Of a DNA stretch of 37,867 nt, positions 24,722 to 32,478 are shown piece after piece. A program made the position numbers and the translations under genes. The notes under the pieces were generated by a model. That model made no database searches, was not told the DNA's origin, and was given only the letters and a program-made list of their open reading frames with translations. The first letter of the stretch is position 1. Each line of letters opens with the position of its first letter. This DNA is from a virus. Where the stretch lies: positions 1-37,867 of the IMG/VR virus record IMGVR_UViG_3300025769_000320; one strand, 5' to 3'.

Positions 24722-25102
24722 TTAAGACCAAGGAAAAGAAGCTGTAAAGTTCCCTTCAGAATCAGTTGAGCCTTTAGCTACAGCCCCATTAACTTTTTCT
24801 TGAAAATCTATGTTGTTTTCAATGCCAGTTTTTATATCAGCTAATTGAGTAGATCCAACTCTTCCTTCAATCCAGCTTGCTACATTCGCTTCTGTGACAG
24901 AACCATATGCCGTAAAATTACTATCTATATTATCTACATTCATATCTAAATCAAAACTTGCTTCAGATGTTATACTGTTAATAGTTTCACTTGTTCCAGT
25001 TAAAGTTGCTTCTACCCTAAGAATTGCATCACTATAAGTAGTTCCATTTTTTGTAATATCTTTAGTATGTAAAGTGTTTATTGTCCAAGCGTATTTTGCC
25101 AT
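24722..25102 (-). CDS. small conserved tail-region protein (DUF7936-like)
   Basis: A 126-aa protein beginning MAKYAWTINTLHTKDI, with a beta-rich first half (AILRVEATLTGTSETINSIT) and a helical part around WIEGRVGSTQLADIKTGIEN. It ends AKGSTDSEGNFTASFPWS. The same build (a Y-x-W-x-I start and an F-P-W end) is seen in small proteins beside fibre genes in cyanophages and pelagiphages, which I recall as DUF7936. It follows the Gly-rich adhesin directly. A fibre-assembly or minor tail role is inference. Confidence 0.65.
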   Translation of the reverse strand: MAKYAWTINTLHTKDITKNGTTYSDAILRVEATLTGTSETINSITSEASFDLDMNVDNIDSNFTAYGSVTEANVASWIEGRVGSTQLADIKTGIENNIDFQEKVNGAVAKGSTDSEGNFTASFPWS

Positions 25103-26388
25103 TATTCTGTGCCTCCTGCGACTGTACCATTATTTGTAAAACTTACGTTTGATATACCTTCGATGTAGTTTCCTGCACCTCCAGCTGAACCTCCAGATCC
25201 TCCAGCAGATCCTGGTGTTGTTGAATTTGCTCCAGTTGCTCCAGTAGATCCAGCACTTCCAGCCTGACCATATCCACCTCCTGCACCTCCAGCACCTCCA
25301 GTTCCACCATCTCCAGCAGGAGTTGGTGATCCTCCACTTCCAGAACTGCCTGATCCTGCAGAAGGATTATTAAAACCTCTACCTACTCCTCCTGCACCTC
25401 CAGCACCTCCAGCACCTCCTGATGCTTGAGTTTGTTGTGATTGTGGATATGTCCTATAAATTTCCCACGATGTTCTTGTACCTACATTAAATTGATTTTC
25501 GCCTTGAGAGATTTGTACGGGACCAGTACCTCTTGGATTTCCTCTGTTATAAGTGTACTGACCTTGAGTAAATGAAGTTCTATTGAGAGGACCAACGGGA
25601 TATGAGGCTGCTCCAGGAGCAGGACCATATTGTATTGCTGAATTTTGTGAGTAAGTGCCTTGTCCATATGGAATGCCATAAGGAGCTTTGTATGAAGGGT
25701 TATTATTTGCAACTGATGCCCATTTATAATAAGCATTTCCAGGACCTCCAAAAAAAGGACCTTGTGTGGCATTGGTTTGAGATTGTTGACTTAGGTTACC
25801 ACCAACACCTCCGCCTCCACCACCAGAGCCACCTCCACCTCCAGCTAATATACTTCCATTGTTAATTAAGGTTACTGCTACTGATGCTTTAAAAGCGTCT
25901 CCACCTGCAGATCCTGCAGAACCTGCTCCAGAATTTGCTGAACCACCAGATCCTGCCGCTCCTCCTGCACCTATTATACTACCATTATTGGTGATAGTGA
26001 TAGTTCCATCACCTCCAGAATCTGCTTCTAAAGCATATTCAGAAGTGTTGTTTGTGCCTAAAGTTACTGAAGAAGGTATTACAACCTTTTTAGGATAGTC
26101 TACTCCATAATCAGTAGATCCAAATACATCAGATAAATTTTGATCTGTAGCTCCAGAGGAATAGGTAAAAGTAAAACCTTTACCTTGATCATAAAAATCA
26201 CTCACATCTAAAGCACCACTTTCAGGCACATTCGCGGCATCATTAACGGCATTATTTGTGGGGTGTTTAGCTCTTATGTTAGAGCCACCTCTATAAAGAT
26301 CACCAAGACTAACGGCACTTGAGCCACCAACAAATTCGGTTCTTAATGCAGAAAATGATAAAGATTGTCCAGACGATGGAATTGCCAT
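25102..26388 (-). CDS. glycine-rich tail fibre adhesin
   Basis: A 428-aa protein. The N-terminal 60 residues (MAIPSSGQSLSFSALRTEF, then SLGDLYRGG) match the attachment part of many marine-phage adhesins. A beta segment (PSSVTLGTNNTSEYALEADS) leads to two glycine-rich blocks, at about 140-200 and 325-415, made of GGAGGAGG/GSGGSG repeats like the polyglycine-helix adhesins of gp38-like fibre tips. Between them (about 205-325) lies a Tyr/Pro/Gln/Asn-rich segment (YGIPYGQGTYSQNS, GQYTYNRGNPRGTG) that looks like a variable receptor-binding loop region. It is one base from the 126-aa gene. Probably host-recognition protein. Confidence 0.75.
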   Translation of the reverse strand: MAIPSSGQSLSFSALRTEFVGGSSAVSLGDLYRGGSNIRAKHPTNNAVNDAANVPESGALDVSDFYDQGKGFTFTYSSGATDQNLSDVFGSTDYGVDYPKKVVIPSSVTLGTNNTSEYALEADSGGDGTITITNNGSIIGAGGAAGSGGSANSGAGSAGSAGGDAFKASVAVTLINNGSILAGGGGGSGGGGGGVGGNLSQQSQTNATQGPFFGGPGNAYYKWASVANNNPSYKAPYGIPYGQGTYSQNSAIQYGPAPGAASYPVGPLNRTSFTQGQYTYNRGNPRGTGPVQISQGENQFNVGTRTSWEIYRTYPQSQQTQASGGAGGAGGAGGVGRGFNNPSAGSGSSGSGGSPTPAGDGGTGGAGGAGGGYGQAGSAGSTGATGANSTTPGSAGGSGGSAGGAGNYIEGISNVSFTNNGTVAGGTE

Positions 26389-27429
26389 TTAACTACCTTT
26401 TAATTCATTAACTTCTTGTTTTAATTTTTCAATTTGCAATTTAGATGTGATTACATCATCACTAAGCTCTTTGACTGCTTCTATTAAAACAGATGTTAAT
26501 TTACCATAGTCTACAGATTTTGTCTGCATCTCATCCTCTGCTGTTAACACAACTTCTGGTACAATAGTTTCCATATCTTGTGCTAGAACACCAACTTGAG
26601 TTTTAGCATTTTCAACATCGTTTCTTTTGTAGTAAACACCTTGCATACTCATAACTTTTTCTAAGGCATTTGATATTGGCTCTATGTCTGTCTTTAATCT
26701 TTTATCAGAAAAAGCAGTTACATCATTATTAAATGTTGCGGCTCCAGCAGCAGACATATCAAGGGTCAAGGCTGTAATTGCTGAACCGCCATCGTTACCT
26801 TGGAACTTCATATCTTTATCAGAGACTATTGATTTAATAACAAAATCCGTTGAAGAATTAAAGATACGTCCAAATTCAGTGCCAGCGTCTTTAAACATAA
26901 TAGCCGTGCCGTCAGCATCAAGAATAATATCGCCAGCAGAGTCAAATGTCATATTACCAGAGTTTGTCTTCACTGTGCTAACATTTACAGAGCCACCAGA
27001 TAAATCTAAATCTACGAAGGCATCCACAACAGCCGCACCAGAACCTGCACCATCAAGATAAACTGCTTTAGCATCTCCAGGTCCAATAGTAATATTAGCT
27101 CCACTACCTTGACTAATTACAATATTTTGTGATCCACTTGTTGCATTTTCAATAATGTGAAATCTTTTCATTGTGTTCGGGCCGATAGTAATCGTACATG
27201 CAGAATCTAATGTTCCAGTATATTTCAAGAACAATGCTCTTCCAGCATCTGACGATCCATCTGCTATTGTTGTTGTGTGAGTATCTGCATTTGTTGTTAT
27301 GGCTTCTGTTCCAAAACCTAATGCTTCACCTATTAATTCTAGATTTGTGTTTGTTGATGTACCCCAAGTTCCAGACTCGTCACCCGTGGCTATTTCTTTT
27401 AATCTAAGATTATTTACATATGTTGCCAT
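26389..27429 (-). CDS. tail fibre/spike protein with C-terminal S74 chaperone domain
   Basis: A 346-aa protein. The N-terminus (MATYVNNLRLKEIATGDESG, then WGTSTNTNLELIGEALGFG) is the common attachment segment of marine fibre proteins. The middle is beta-rich with SGNMTFDSAGDIILDAD-type strands. From about residue 235 follows a peptidase S74 intramolecular chaperone: FSDKRLKTDIEPI carries the Ser241-Lys246 self-cleavage pair, then VGVLAQDMETIVPEVV and VDYGKLTSVLIEAVKEL with a terminal coiled coil. I chose ATG at 27429 (TAATG overlap with the previous stop) rather than a 7-codon-longer frame. It should trimerise and then release its chaperone. Confidence 0.88.
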   Translation of the reverse strand: MATYVNNLRLKEIATGDESGTWGTSTNTNLELIGEALGFGTEAITTNADTHTTTIADGSSDAGRALFLKYTGTLDSACTITIGPNTMKRFHIIENATSGSQNIVISQGSGANITIGPGDAKAVYLDGAGSGAAVVDAFVDLDLSGGSVNVSTVKTNSGNMTFDSAGDIILDADGTAIMFKDAGTEFGRIFNSSTDFVIKSIVSDKDMKFQGNDGGSAITALTLDMSAAGAATFNNDVTAFSDKRLKTDIEPISNALEKVMSMQGVYYKRNDVENAKTQVGVLAQDMETIVPEVVLTAEDEMQTKSVDYGKLTSVLIEAVKELSDDVITSKLQIEKLKQEVNELKGS

Positions 27430-28691
27430 TATGCCGCCTTTTCTACCCAATTTGCCAGTTGATCTGGCTCAATTAAACTATAAACTTGTTCCTCACCAGT
27501 TGATCCAGTGACACTTAATCCTGTTAAAGATAACACAGAACCACCTTGTATGGCAAGAGTGCCTGCTAAAATTGATAAGCCTGCTAGTGTTACTGCAATA
27601 TCTGCACTACCAATGGCGGTTTCATTGCCAACTGCTGTTGTTCCAACAACTGTTGTAACTGGTGCTCCAGTTGTGGTTTGTACTGTATAAACAATAGGAG
27701 TATTCGCTGTCCAACCCATCGCTGAATGATTAGAACAATAATAATATAAAGTTGGAGCATCTGTTGCCACAGTTATTTCTGTGTAAGCTCCAGCACTTCC
27801 AGGTGTTCCGCTAGTTGTTACTCCAGTTGTATATTGAGTTCCACCACCATGTGTCCCATTTGCAGTTGTGCTAAATCTTAGTGGATGACCAGAATTACTA
27901 CTATCACTTTGATCGAATCGATAAGTGTTACCTTCAAATAATTCTAAAGTAACATCTGCCGTAGCTGTTGATCCATCTATTGCATATTTGTTTGTAGATC
28001 CTACATTGTAGTAAGGATGATTTGCTGGATTGCCACCTACTACAGTTACAGTTTTTGTTATTGTTGTAGCAGAATATCCACTTATTAATGTAGAAGCAGA
28101 AACACCTGTAGGTGAAATGAGTGCCGTACCAGTAACTGCCTCATCACCAATGTTTACTGTACCAGTAAGTCCAGTTTCAACAACTCTTGCACCTGCACCT
28201 GCGAGTGCGTCACCGATTGCCATTGTCCCTGCAACACCAGTAACACTAAAAGTACATGTTCCACTAACTGTTGGATTATTGGATTGACCAGTTGCTTCTA
28301 AACCAGTCATAGGAAGAGTTTGTCCTACATCAGCAAAAACACCACCACCCCATATATGTGCACCCCAAGCGTCACTACCCCAACCAGATAAAAATTGAGA
28401 GGTGGCTTCTAAACCAGTAACACCAAAAGAGATAGGTATTTTAGGTAATACAGTGCCAACGGAAGCAGTTGCAGATATACCAGTAGGTGTAATGATGTGA
28501 ATACTACTAGCGTTTACTGTTCCTACAGAACCAGTTGCTTCTAAACCAGTCTCTATTACTAGAGACCCAGCAGTAGTTCCTTCATCACCAACGGCTGTTG
28601 TACCAGCAACACCAGTAACAGCAAAAGAAGTGTTACCAATACCACCCCAGCCAACAGCACCCCAGGTGCCTTGTCCCCAACCGTTAGCCAT
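27429..28691 (-). CDS. repeat-rich tail protein with cupredoxin-like motif
   Basis: A 420-aa protein. Residues 1-200 and the end contain many short beta repeats built on (V/E/P)TG(L/V/I)xxT or ETGLEATG, with Trp/Gly stretches (GWGQGTWGAVGWGG and SGWGSDAWGAHIWGGG). In the middle (about 205-335) is a different domain: YAIDGSTATADVTLELFEGN, then SGHPLRF and PTLYYYCSNHSAMGW. His269, Cys319, His322 and Met325 have the order of a cupredoxin copper site. It is followed by the S74 fibre gene. Probably a fibre or baseplate component. Confidence 0.7.
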   Translation of the reverse strand: MANGWGQGTWGAVGWGGIGNTSFAVTGVAGTTAVGDEGTTAGSLVIETGLEATGSVGTVNASSIHIITPTGISATASVGTVLPKIPISFGVTGLEATSQFLSGWGSDAWGAHIWGGGVFADVGQTLPMTGLEATGQSNNPTVSGTCTFSVTGVAGTMAIGDALAGAGARVVETGLTGTVNIGDEAVTGTALISPTGVSASTLISGYSATTITKTVTVVGGNPANHPYYNVGSTNKYAIDGSTATADVTLELFEGNTYRFDQSDSSNSGHPLRFSTTANGTHGGGTQYTTGVTTSGTPGSAGAYTEITVATDAPTLYYYCSNHSAMGWTANTPIVYTVQTTTGAPVTTVVGTTAVGNETAIGSADIAVTLAGLSILAGTLAIQGGSVLSLTGLSVTGSTGEEQVYSLIEPDQLANWVEKAA

Positions 28692-28702
28692 AAGGAGTTA
28701 CC

Positions 28703-29158
28703 CTATGCTATACGGATAATAGCGTTTGAAGCGTCAGCAGTTGGAAACTGTATTGTAAATGTACCAGATGTTGATGTCTTGTTAGATGTAAAATCTAAAA
28801 CACATACAGCTTTGTTACTATCAGAGCTATTGTATACCAAAGCTCCCATTGCAGTAATTGTTGCAGTTGTAAAACTTAAATCAGCAAAATCTGTAAATGC
28901 AGTTGTACCAGAAGTAGTTGGGTCTACTCTTGTTAAACTTCCACCACCAGTTGCATATGTACCACTAGATGCGATTTCACCAGTTGTGGTAAAAGCAGTA
29001 CTTGTAGCTCCTAATGTTGCAGTTGTAGATGATTTACCACCACTACCTTCTGCATAAAGTGCTAACTTAAAAGTGTCTCCACCAGAGTTTTTAAAATTGT
29101 GTACACCTTCTAACAACTCTTTCTTGAAGGAAGTACACATTGCTTGTGCTATAGCCAT
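28703..29158 (-). CDS. conserved virion protein, 151 aa
   Basis: It begins MAIAQAMCTSFKKELLEGVH, then FKLALYAEG, and is rich in Ser/Thr/Gly beta strands (ALVYNSSDSNKAVCVLDFTS). The end TFTIQFPTADASNAIIRIA is typical of a small phage structural protein often found just before fibre genes in marine phages (from memory). It has no enzymatic motif. It is separated by one base from the preceding 95-aa gene and by 11 bases from the repeat-rich tail gene. Probably a tail or fibre-attachment protein. Confidence 0.65.
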   Translation of the reverse strand: MAIAQAMCTSFKKELLEGVHNFKNSGGDTFKLALYAEGSGGKSSTTATLGATSTAFTTTGEIASSGTYATGGGSLTRVDPTTSGTTAFTDFADLSFTTATITAMGALVYNSSDSNKAVCVLDFTSNKTSTSGTFTIQFPTADASNAIIRIA

Positions 29159-29159
29159 A

Positions 29160-29447
29160 TTAGAGTCTCCTTATATATTCGGCTGTTTCCTTTTGACCAC
29201 TCGATCTTAAGGCTTGGATTATAGTACCACGCTCTTCCTTTCTTGCCAAGACTAGGTAGTGATACAATACTTTTTTAAGATGTTCTCTAAATTGATTTGC
29301 TTGTTGTCTTATATGTGGAGGTGCTTGATCTGATATACTGACTATTTTATCAACTGCTAAATCTGCTATTTGCTCGTTGTTTAAACCACCTTTGTCTGAA
29401 GTCATTACATTTACTTTCCCCGCTTGTGATACTCCTACGTTAAACAT
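29160..29447 (-). CDS. small helical conserved phage protein
   Basis: A 95-aa protein. MFNVGVSQAGKVNVMTSDKGG is followed by helices (LNNEQIADLAVDKIVSIS, and IRQQANQFREHLKKVLYHYL with ARKEERGTIIQAL). The C-terminus RSSGQKETAEYIRRL is strongly helical. Homologues with the same G-x-T-x-x-x-x-L...GH pattern occur in cyanophage and pelagiphage structural regions (from memory). It may be a head-tail or scaffold-like factor, but function is unknown. Its start overlaps the end of the 239-aa gene by eight bases. Confidence 0.65.
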   Translation of the reverse strand: MFNVGVSQAGKVNVMTSDKGGLNNEQIADLAVDKIVSISDQAPPHIRQQANQFREHLKKVLYHYLVLARKEERGTIIQALRSSGQKETAEYIRRL

Positions 29448-30159
29448 TTTTCTTCTCCTCGTATGTTACTCCTGGTATGTCCTCTCTACCAATTATATTA
29501 GGTGTCGCATCTAAAGGCTCTGGAGGATCTAGTTTAGATTTTTTAGTAATCAACATTTCACCTTGTGTAGTTGTAGAAATTAGTGGGTCATCCAGCCTAT
29601 GATAGCCATATAGTTTTTGATCCTCTGAAACATTAGTGTCTAACAAAGAAGAACTATTTGCTATGTGAAGTTTTATTCCTTTAGATACTGCTATAGCTAA
29701 CCAAAACTCACAACAAGCTCTACCTGCCTCTGCAAAATTAACTGCTTTGTGTGTGAAATCTATACCATACAAATGTAGATCAGAAACTTCTTCTGCTATT
29801 GCATAGGCAAGTGCATAAGCAACAGTGTTGTTTAAATATGCATATTTAGTTTTCTGCAACACATCTTGTAGTGGATATTCTACAACATCTGGACATCTTT
29901 CATCTAACGTACAAGAAAAAATAGGAACATTTATTTTTGTTTTTAATCTTTCTGCCATTATATTTGTTTGTGTTCCAGCGTTAGGTGTATCTAAAAACCT
30001 TGACGGTGGATCCATCATGAAACATTTATCATGATATATAACTCCAGACATAGCGTTTATTGCCCAAACTTCATCGAACTTTTCGCTTCTAATTTTAGCT
30101 AAAATATATTCTGAAAAACTATTGCCTAATCCAACAATAGCTATGCTTTTATTTTTCAT
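29440..30159 (-). CDS. Rossmann-like protein in the tail operon (MptE/DUF115-like?)
   Basis: A 239-aa protein starting MKNKSIAIVGLGNSFSEYIL, with a Gly-rich nucleotide-binding-type turn (VGLGNS) after the first strand. Further elements are EVWAINAMSG, a DP (MMDPPSRF), and HLYGIDFTHKAVNFAEAGRA, resembling the core of DUF115/6-hydroxymethylpterin-pyrophosphokinase-like proteins. Its C-terminal 70 residues look disordered. No sugar or pterin substrate can be read from it. A promoter-like element lies directly upstream and no SD is visible, so it may be read from a leaderless mRNA. Function unknown. Confidence 0.6.
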   Translation of the reverse strand: MKNKSIAIVGLGNSFSEYILAKIRSEKFDEVWAINAMSGVIYHDKCFMMDPPSRFLDTPNAGTQTNIMAERLKTKINVPIFSCTLDERCPDVVEYPLQDVLQKTKYAYLNNTVAYALAYAIAEEVSDLHLYGIDFTHKAVNFAEAGRACCEFWLAIAVSKGIKLHIANSSSLLDTNVSEDQKLYGYHRLDDPLISTTTQGEMLITKKSKLDPPEPLDATPNIIGREDIPGVTYEEKKNV

Positions 30160-30166
30160 ATTGTGT

Positions 30167-30194
30167 AATATAAAGTTTGGACTAAAAAAGTCAA
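30167..30194 (-). promoter_or_regulatory. sigma70-like promoter before the 239-aa gene
   Basis: On the minus strand TTGACT (30189-30194) and TATATT (30167-30172) are separated by 16 bases, each 5 of 6 to consensus. It lies in the 36-base gap after the adaptor gene. The expected start point is within a few bases of the ATG at 30159, implying little or no leader. Confidence 0.5.
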
Positions 30195-30195
30195 T

Positions 30196-30834
30196 TTATT
30201 TGGTAGGTAGTCCTCTTCTGTAAGCATCTAGATTCTCTTGTCCCTCTGCATATCCTTTTAATCTTTGAATAGCTTCACTAAATCTACCATTGTATAATTG
30301 TAATATGTCTGCTTCACCTTTCATAAAAGTATATGCTTCTACAAGACAGGCATATAAAAGTGCGTCAGGTGCATTGGTGCTTATCCATGTGCTTCCAGAA
30401 TCATCTGTAGTAAGTGATGCAGGTCTATAATAATAGTGTAACTCTACTGCAAAATCAGTGCTTGGAGTTGGTGCTACTATAAAATTGTCTACATCAAAAG
30501 AAGCGTAGTATATAGGAGACCCAGTAGTTGTTGGATCAGCAGTATATTCTTGAATAAGATTAACATCTTTTTGTAATAAAAAAACATTTTCATTACTAGC
30601 GTTTACATACGATAACGAATAAGTAGCTAAGTAATCAGATGGTTTTTGTAAAAACTTATTACTGGCTGTCATGGTTCCAGTAACATTTTTTCTAAAATAA
30701 TCTAAGTCAACAAGTTTGAATATTCTTTCTTCTGCGTTTTTTATAAAAAAATCTAGCTCATTAACAAAAGTCGTTTCATCGTTTTCTGTCCAATCTTGTA
30801 TAGATTGTTTTAATGTTGTTAATGTAAAACTCAT
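30196..30834 (-). CDS. head-tail adaptor / tail tubular protein A-like
   Basis: A 212-aa protein. MSFTLTTLKQSIQDWTENDE is followed by FVNELDFFIKNAEERIFKLVDLDYFRKN, the N-terminal helical pattern of phage adaptor proteins (T7 gp11 / SU10 adaptor-like). A beta-sandwich follows (FLQKPSDYLATYSLSYVN, then AVELHYYYRPASLT). C-terminal helices (APDALLYACLVEAYTFMKGE and YNGRFSEAIQRLKGYAEG) then pack on the connector. It should form the ring between portal and nozzle. Its start overlaps the previous stop (ATGA). Confidence 0.8.
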   Translation of the reverse strand: MSFTLTTLKQSIQDWTENDETTFVNELDFFIKNAEERIFKLVDLDYFRKNVTGTMTASNKFLQKPSDYLATYSLSYVNASNENVFLLQKDVNLIQEYTADPTTTGSPIYYASFDVDNFIVAPTPSTDFAVELHYYYRPASLTTDDSGSTWISTNAPDALLYACLVEAYTFMKGEADILQLYNGRFSEAIQRLKGYAEGQENLDAYRRGLPTK

Positions 30835-31148
30835 GATGTACTCACTGTAACTTCTCCAAGGCTAGTTGTAACCTTAAAACTTGATAATTTTTTCCCTATT
30901 ATACCATCTCCAACATTTGTGTACACCACGAATGCAGTTAAGTCTGTGTCTTGATTTGGTCTTGGCTCATACAAAGCTGTTGGATCTGGTCCAGGATGAT
31001 TAGGCTCTAACTGTGGGTGTTTAGCCTCATACTCATCGGGGCCGACTTTCAAACCATTCCACTCTGTCTTCATTTCTCGTAAACGATAACGAAAACCTGA
31101 TCGATCTGAATATCCCCATGCTTTTTTTCCTGTTGCGAATCTTGCCAT
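30831..31148 (-). CDS. small conserved virion-region protein
   Basis: A 105-aa protein. The segment WGYSDRSGFRYRLREMKTEW, then NGLKVGPDEYEAKHPQLEPN, then DPTALYEPRP, resembles a Pro/His-rich short protein found next to adaptor genes in cyanophages and pelagiphages (from memory). The C-terminal part is a short beta segment (LTAFVVYTNVGDGI, then SFKVTTSLGEVTVSTS). It has no known motif. It is one base from the preceding adaptor-like gene and overlaps the next by four bases. Probably a head-tail completion protein; function unknown. Confidence 0.65.
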   Translation of the reverse strand: MARFATGKKAWGYSDRSGFRYRLREMKTEWNGLKVGPDEYEAKHPQLEPNHPGPDPTALYEPRPNQDTDLTAFVVYTNVGDGIIGKKLSSFKVTTSLGEVTVSTS

Positions 31149-31149
31149 A

Positions 31150-31815
31150 TTAGTAACTATAGTATGTCATGCTAGGTGTTAGTTTTAAAGGAGTGCTATT
31201 AGCATCCTCAGCTGCGGCTCTTTGAAATTCTTCTTCATATACAGCTTTCAATAGCTGAACTCTTTCTGGTGCTTTCTTCATAGCTAAATAATAAGCAAGA
31301 CCTGCTACCATACAAGGAAGAAATCTAAACGGAGTGTCTGCGTTATTAACTAAAGCGTCTGCGTCTTGAATACGACTTACATAATAATAAACTAAGGTAT
31401 AAGTTGCATTGGGTGTTGCCCATAGAGTTATTGTCGGAGTAACTTGTCTGTCAAAGAAATACTGACTTGGTTGTCCAGTAGTTGTTTTGTTTGGAATAGT
31501 TAAATACTCACTTCTACTCATTTGAGTTAAAGTAAAATCTGTACCACTACTATTTCTTAGAACAACTTCCAAGAGATCGACATAGGTAGCATCAAAGGAA
31601 TAAGTTGCCGTGCCAGAAGTAATAGTTTTAGTGTCTTGTGTAACTGTCCACATGTTCAATCCTCTGTTCGCCCAATCAGCAAACATAAGATTTAATGAAC
31701 GTCTAGCAGTTCTAGCATCATAGCCAGTTCTCATCTCTAGGCCACAACGCTCATATGCTTCTTCTATTATCTCTGCGACATCTAAGTCGAAATCTCTTGA
31801 ATTTGAAGTTGCCAT
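31150..31815 (-). CDS. second adaptor-like head-tail connector protein
   Basis: A 221-aa protein with DLDVAEIIEEAYERCGLEMR, then DARTARRSLNLMFADWANRG, and the strands LWTVTQDTKTITSG-like and PTITLWATPNATYTLVYYYV. C-terminal helices follow (FLPCMVAGLAYYLAMKKAPE and LLKAVYEEEFQRAAAED). The helix-sandwich-helix plan is like that of adaptor proteins such as the 212-aa neighbour and P22 gp4/T7 gp11-like rings. Two adaptor-like genes are therefore present, as in some SU10- and cyanophage-type tails. Function by structure analogy. Confidence 0.7.
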   Translation of the reverse strand: MATSNSRDFDLDVAEIIEEAYERCGLEMRTGYDARTARRSLNLMFADWANRGLNMWTVTQDTKTITSGTATYSFDATYVDLLEVVLRNSSGTDFTLTQMSRSEYLTIPNKTTTGQPSQYFFDRQVTPTITLWATPNATYTLVYYYVSRIQDADALVNNADTPFRFLPCMVAGLAYYLAMKKAPERVQLLKAVYEEEFQRAAAEDANSTPLKLTPSMTYYSY

Positions 31816-31818
31816 TTA

Positions 31819-32478
31819 TTATGTAGACCCCATCATTCTCTTACGCATTCTATCTCTTTGAAGTTTAGTAGGTTTAATGTTCGTACCCTTATAGGTTTTA
31901 GGAGTTTTTGTAGACATAACTTTAGACCCTAAACCTGTTTTAACCTTACTTTTCTTTTTTACAGTCGTGGCAGCACCATCAATGCCTGACCTAGATACTT
32001 TTAACGAAGGAACTATTTTCTTTTTGCCTCTGTTTGGTGCTGGAGGTGGAGCTTTTGGAGCAGAAGATTTTGTTTTTGTTGTTTTGACAACTTTCTTTCC
32101 GTCTCTTCTTGTTAAACCTCTTTTATCATTTAAATAGTCTCTCAATGTAGTAAAACCTGCATCTTTAATCATCTTAGGTGTAACTACTTTTGGTTTAACT
32201 TTGGTTTTAGTTGTGGTTTTAGTTGTGGTTTTAATTTTTTTACTTTTATCAGTATCTCTAAACTCACCTCTACCTGTTATTTTTTTAGGTGCTCCAGAAC
32301 CCTCGGGTTGTCTTTGAATCAGCTTTTTCTTTTTAGGTGCTCCAGAACCTTCTGGTTGTCTTTGAATTAGTTTATTTGGTGCTCCAGAACCTTCTGGCTG
32401 ACTAGGTTTTTTCGGTATAGGTTTCTTTTTAAAAATATCTACACCGCCCTCTGGCTGACTTTGTTTAGGTTTTTTCAT
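31819..32478 (-). CDS. repetitive Lys/Pro-rich protein
   Basis: A 219-aa basic protein. The N-terminal 75 residues repeat QPEGSGAPKK units (QSQPEGG, KPSQPEGSGAPNK, IQRQPEGSGAPKKKK, then a further IQRQPEGSGAPKK). The rest is a Lys/Thr/Pro-rich low-complexity tail with GFTTLRDYLNDKRGLTRRDG in the middle, the only folded-looking segment. It is likely disordered and DNA- or RNA-binding, or a virion cement. Its start overlaps the previous stop. Function unknown. Confidence 0.6.
   Translation of the reverse strand: MKKPKQSQPEGGVDIFKKKPIPKKPSQPEGSGAPNKLIQRQPEGSGAPKKKKLIQRQPEGSGAPKKITGRGEFRDTDKSKKIKTTTKTTTKTKVKPKVVTPKMIKDAGFTTLRDYLNDKRGLTRRDGKKVVKTTKTKSSAPKAPPPAPNRGKKKIVPSLKVSRSGIDGAATTVKKKSKVKTGLGSKVMSTKTPKTYKGTNIKPTKLQRDRMRKRMMGST
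32288..32407 (-). repeat. tandem direct repeats encoding QPEGSGAPK units
   Basis: Three copies of a roughly 30-base unit begin at 32288, 32336 and 32378 (plus coordinates). The offsets are 48 and 42 bases, both multiples of three. They differ by a few synonymous changes and encode Q-P-E-G-S-G-A-P. A fourth partial copy lies near 32440. Confidence 0.8.

Noticed and set aside
25160-25420. Regular short DNA repeats that look like a CRISPR or satellite array
   Set aside because: They are codons for GGAGG/GSGGSG in the adhesin on the minus strand; spacing is irregular and there are no unique spacers.
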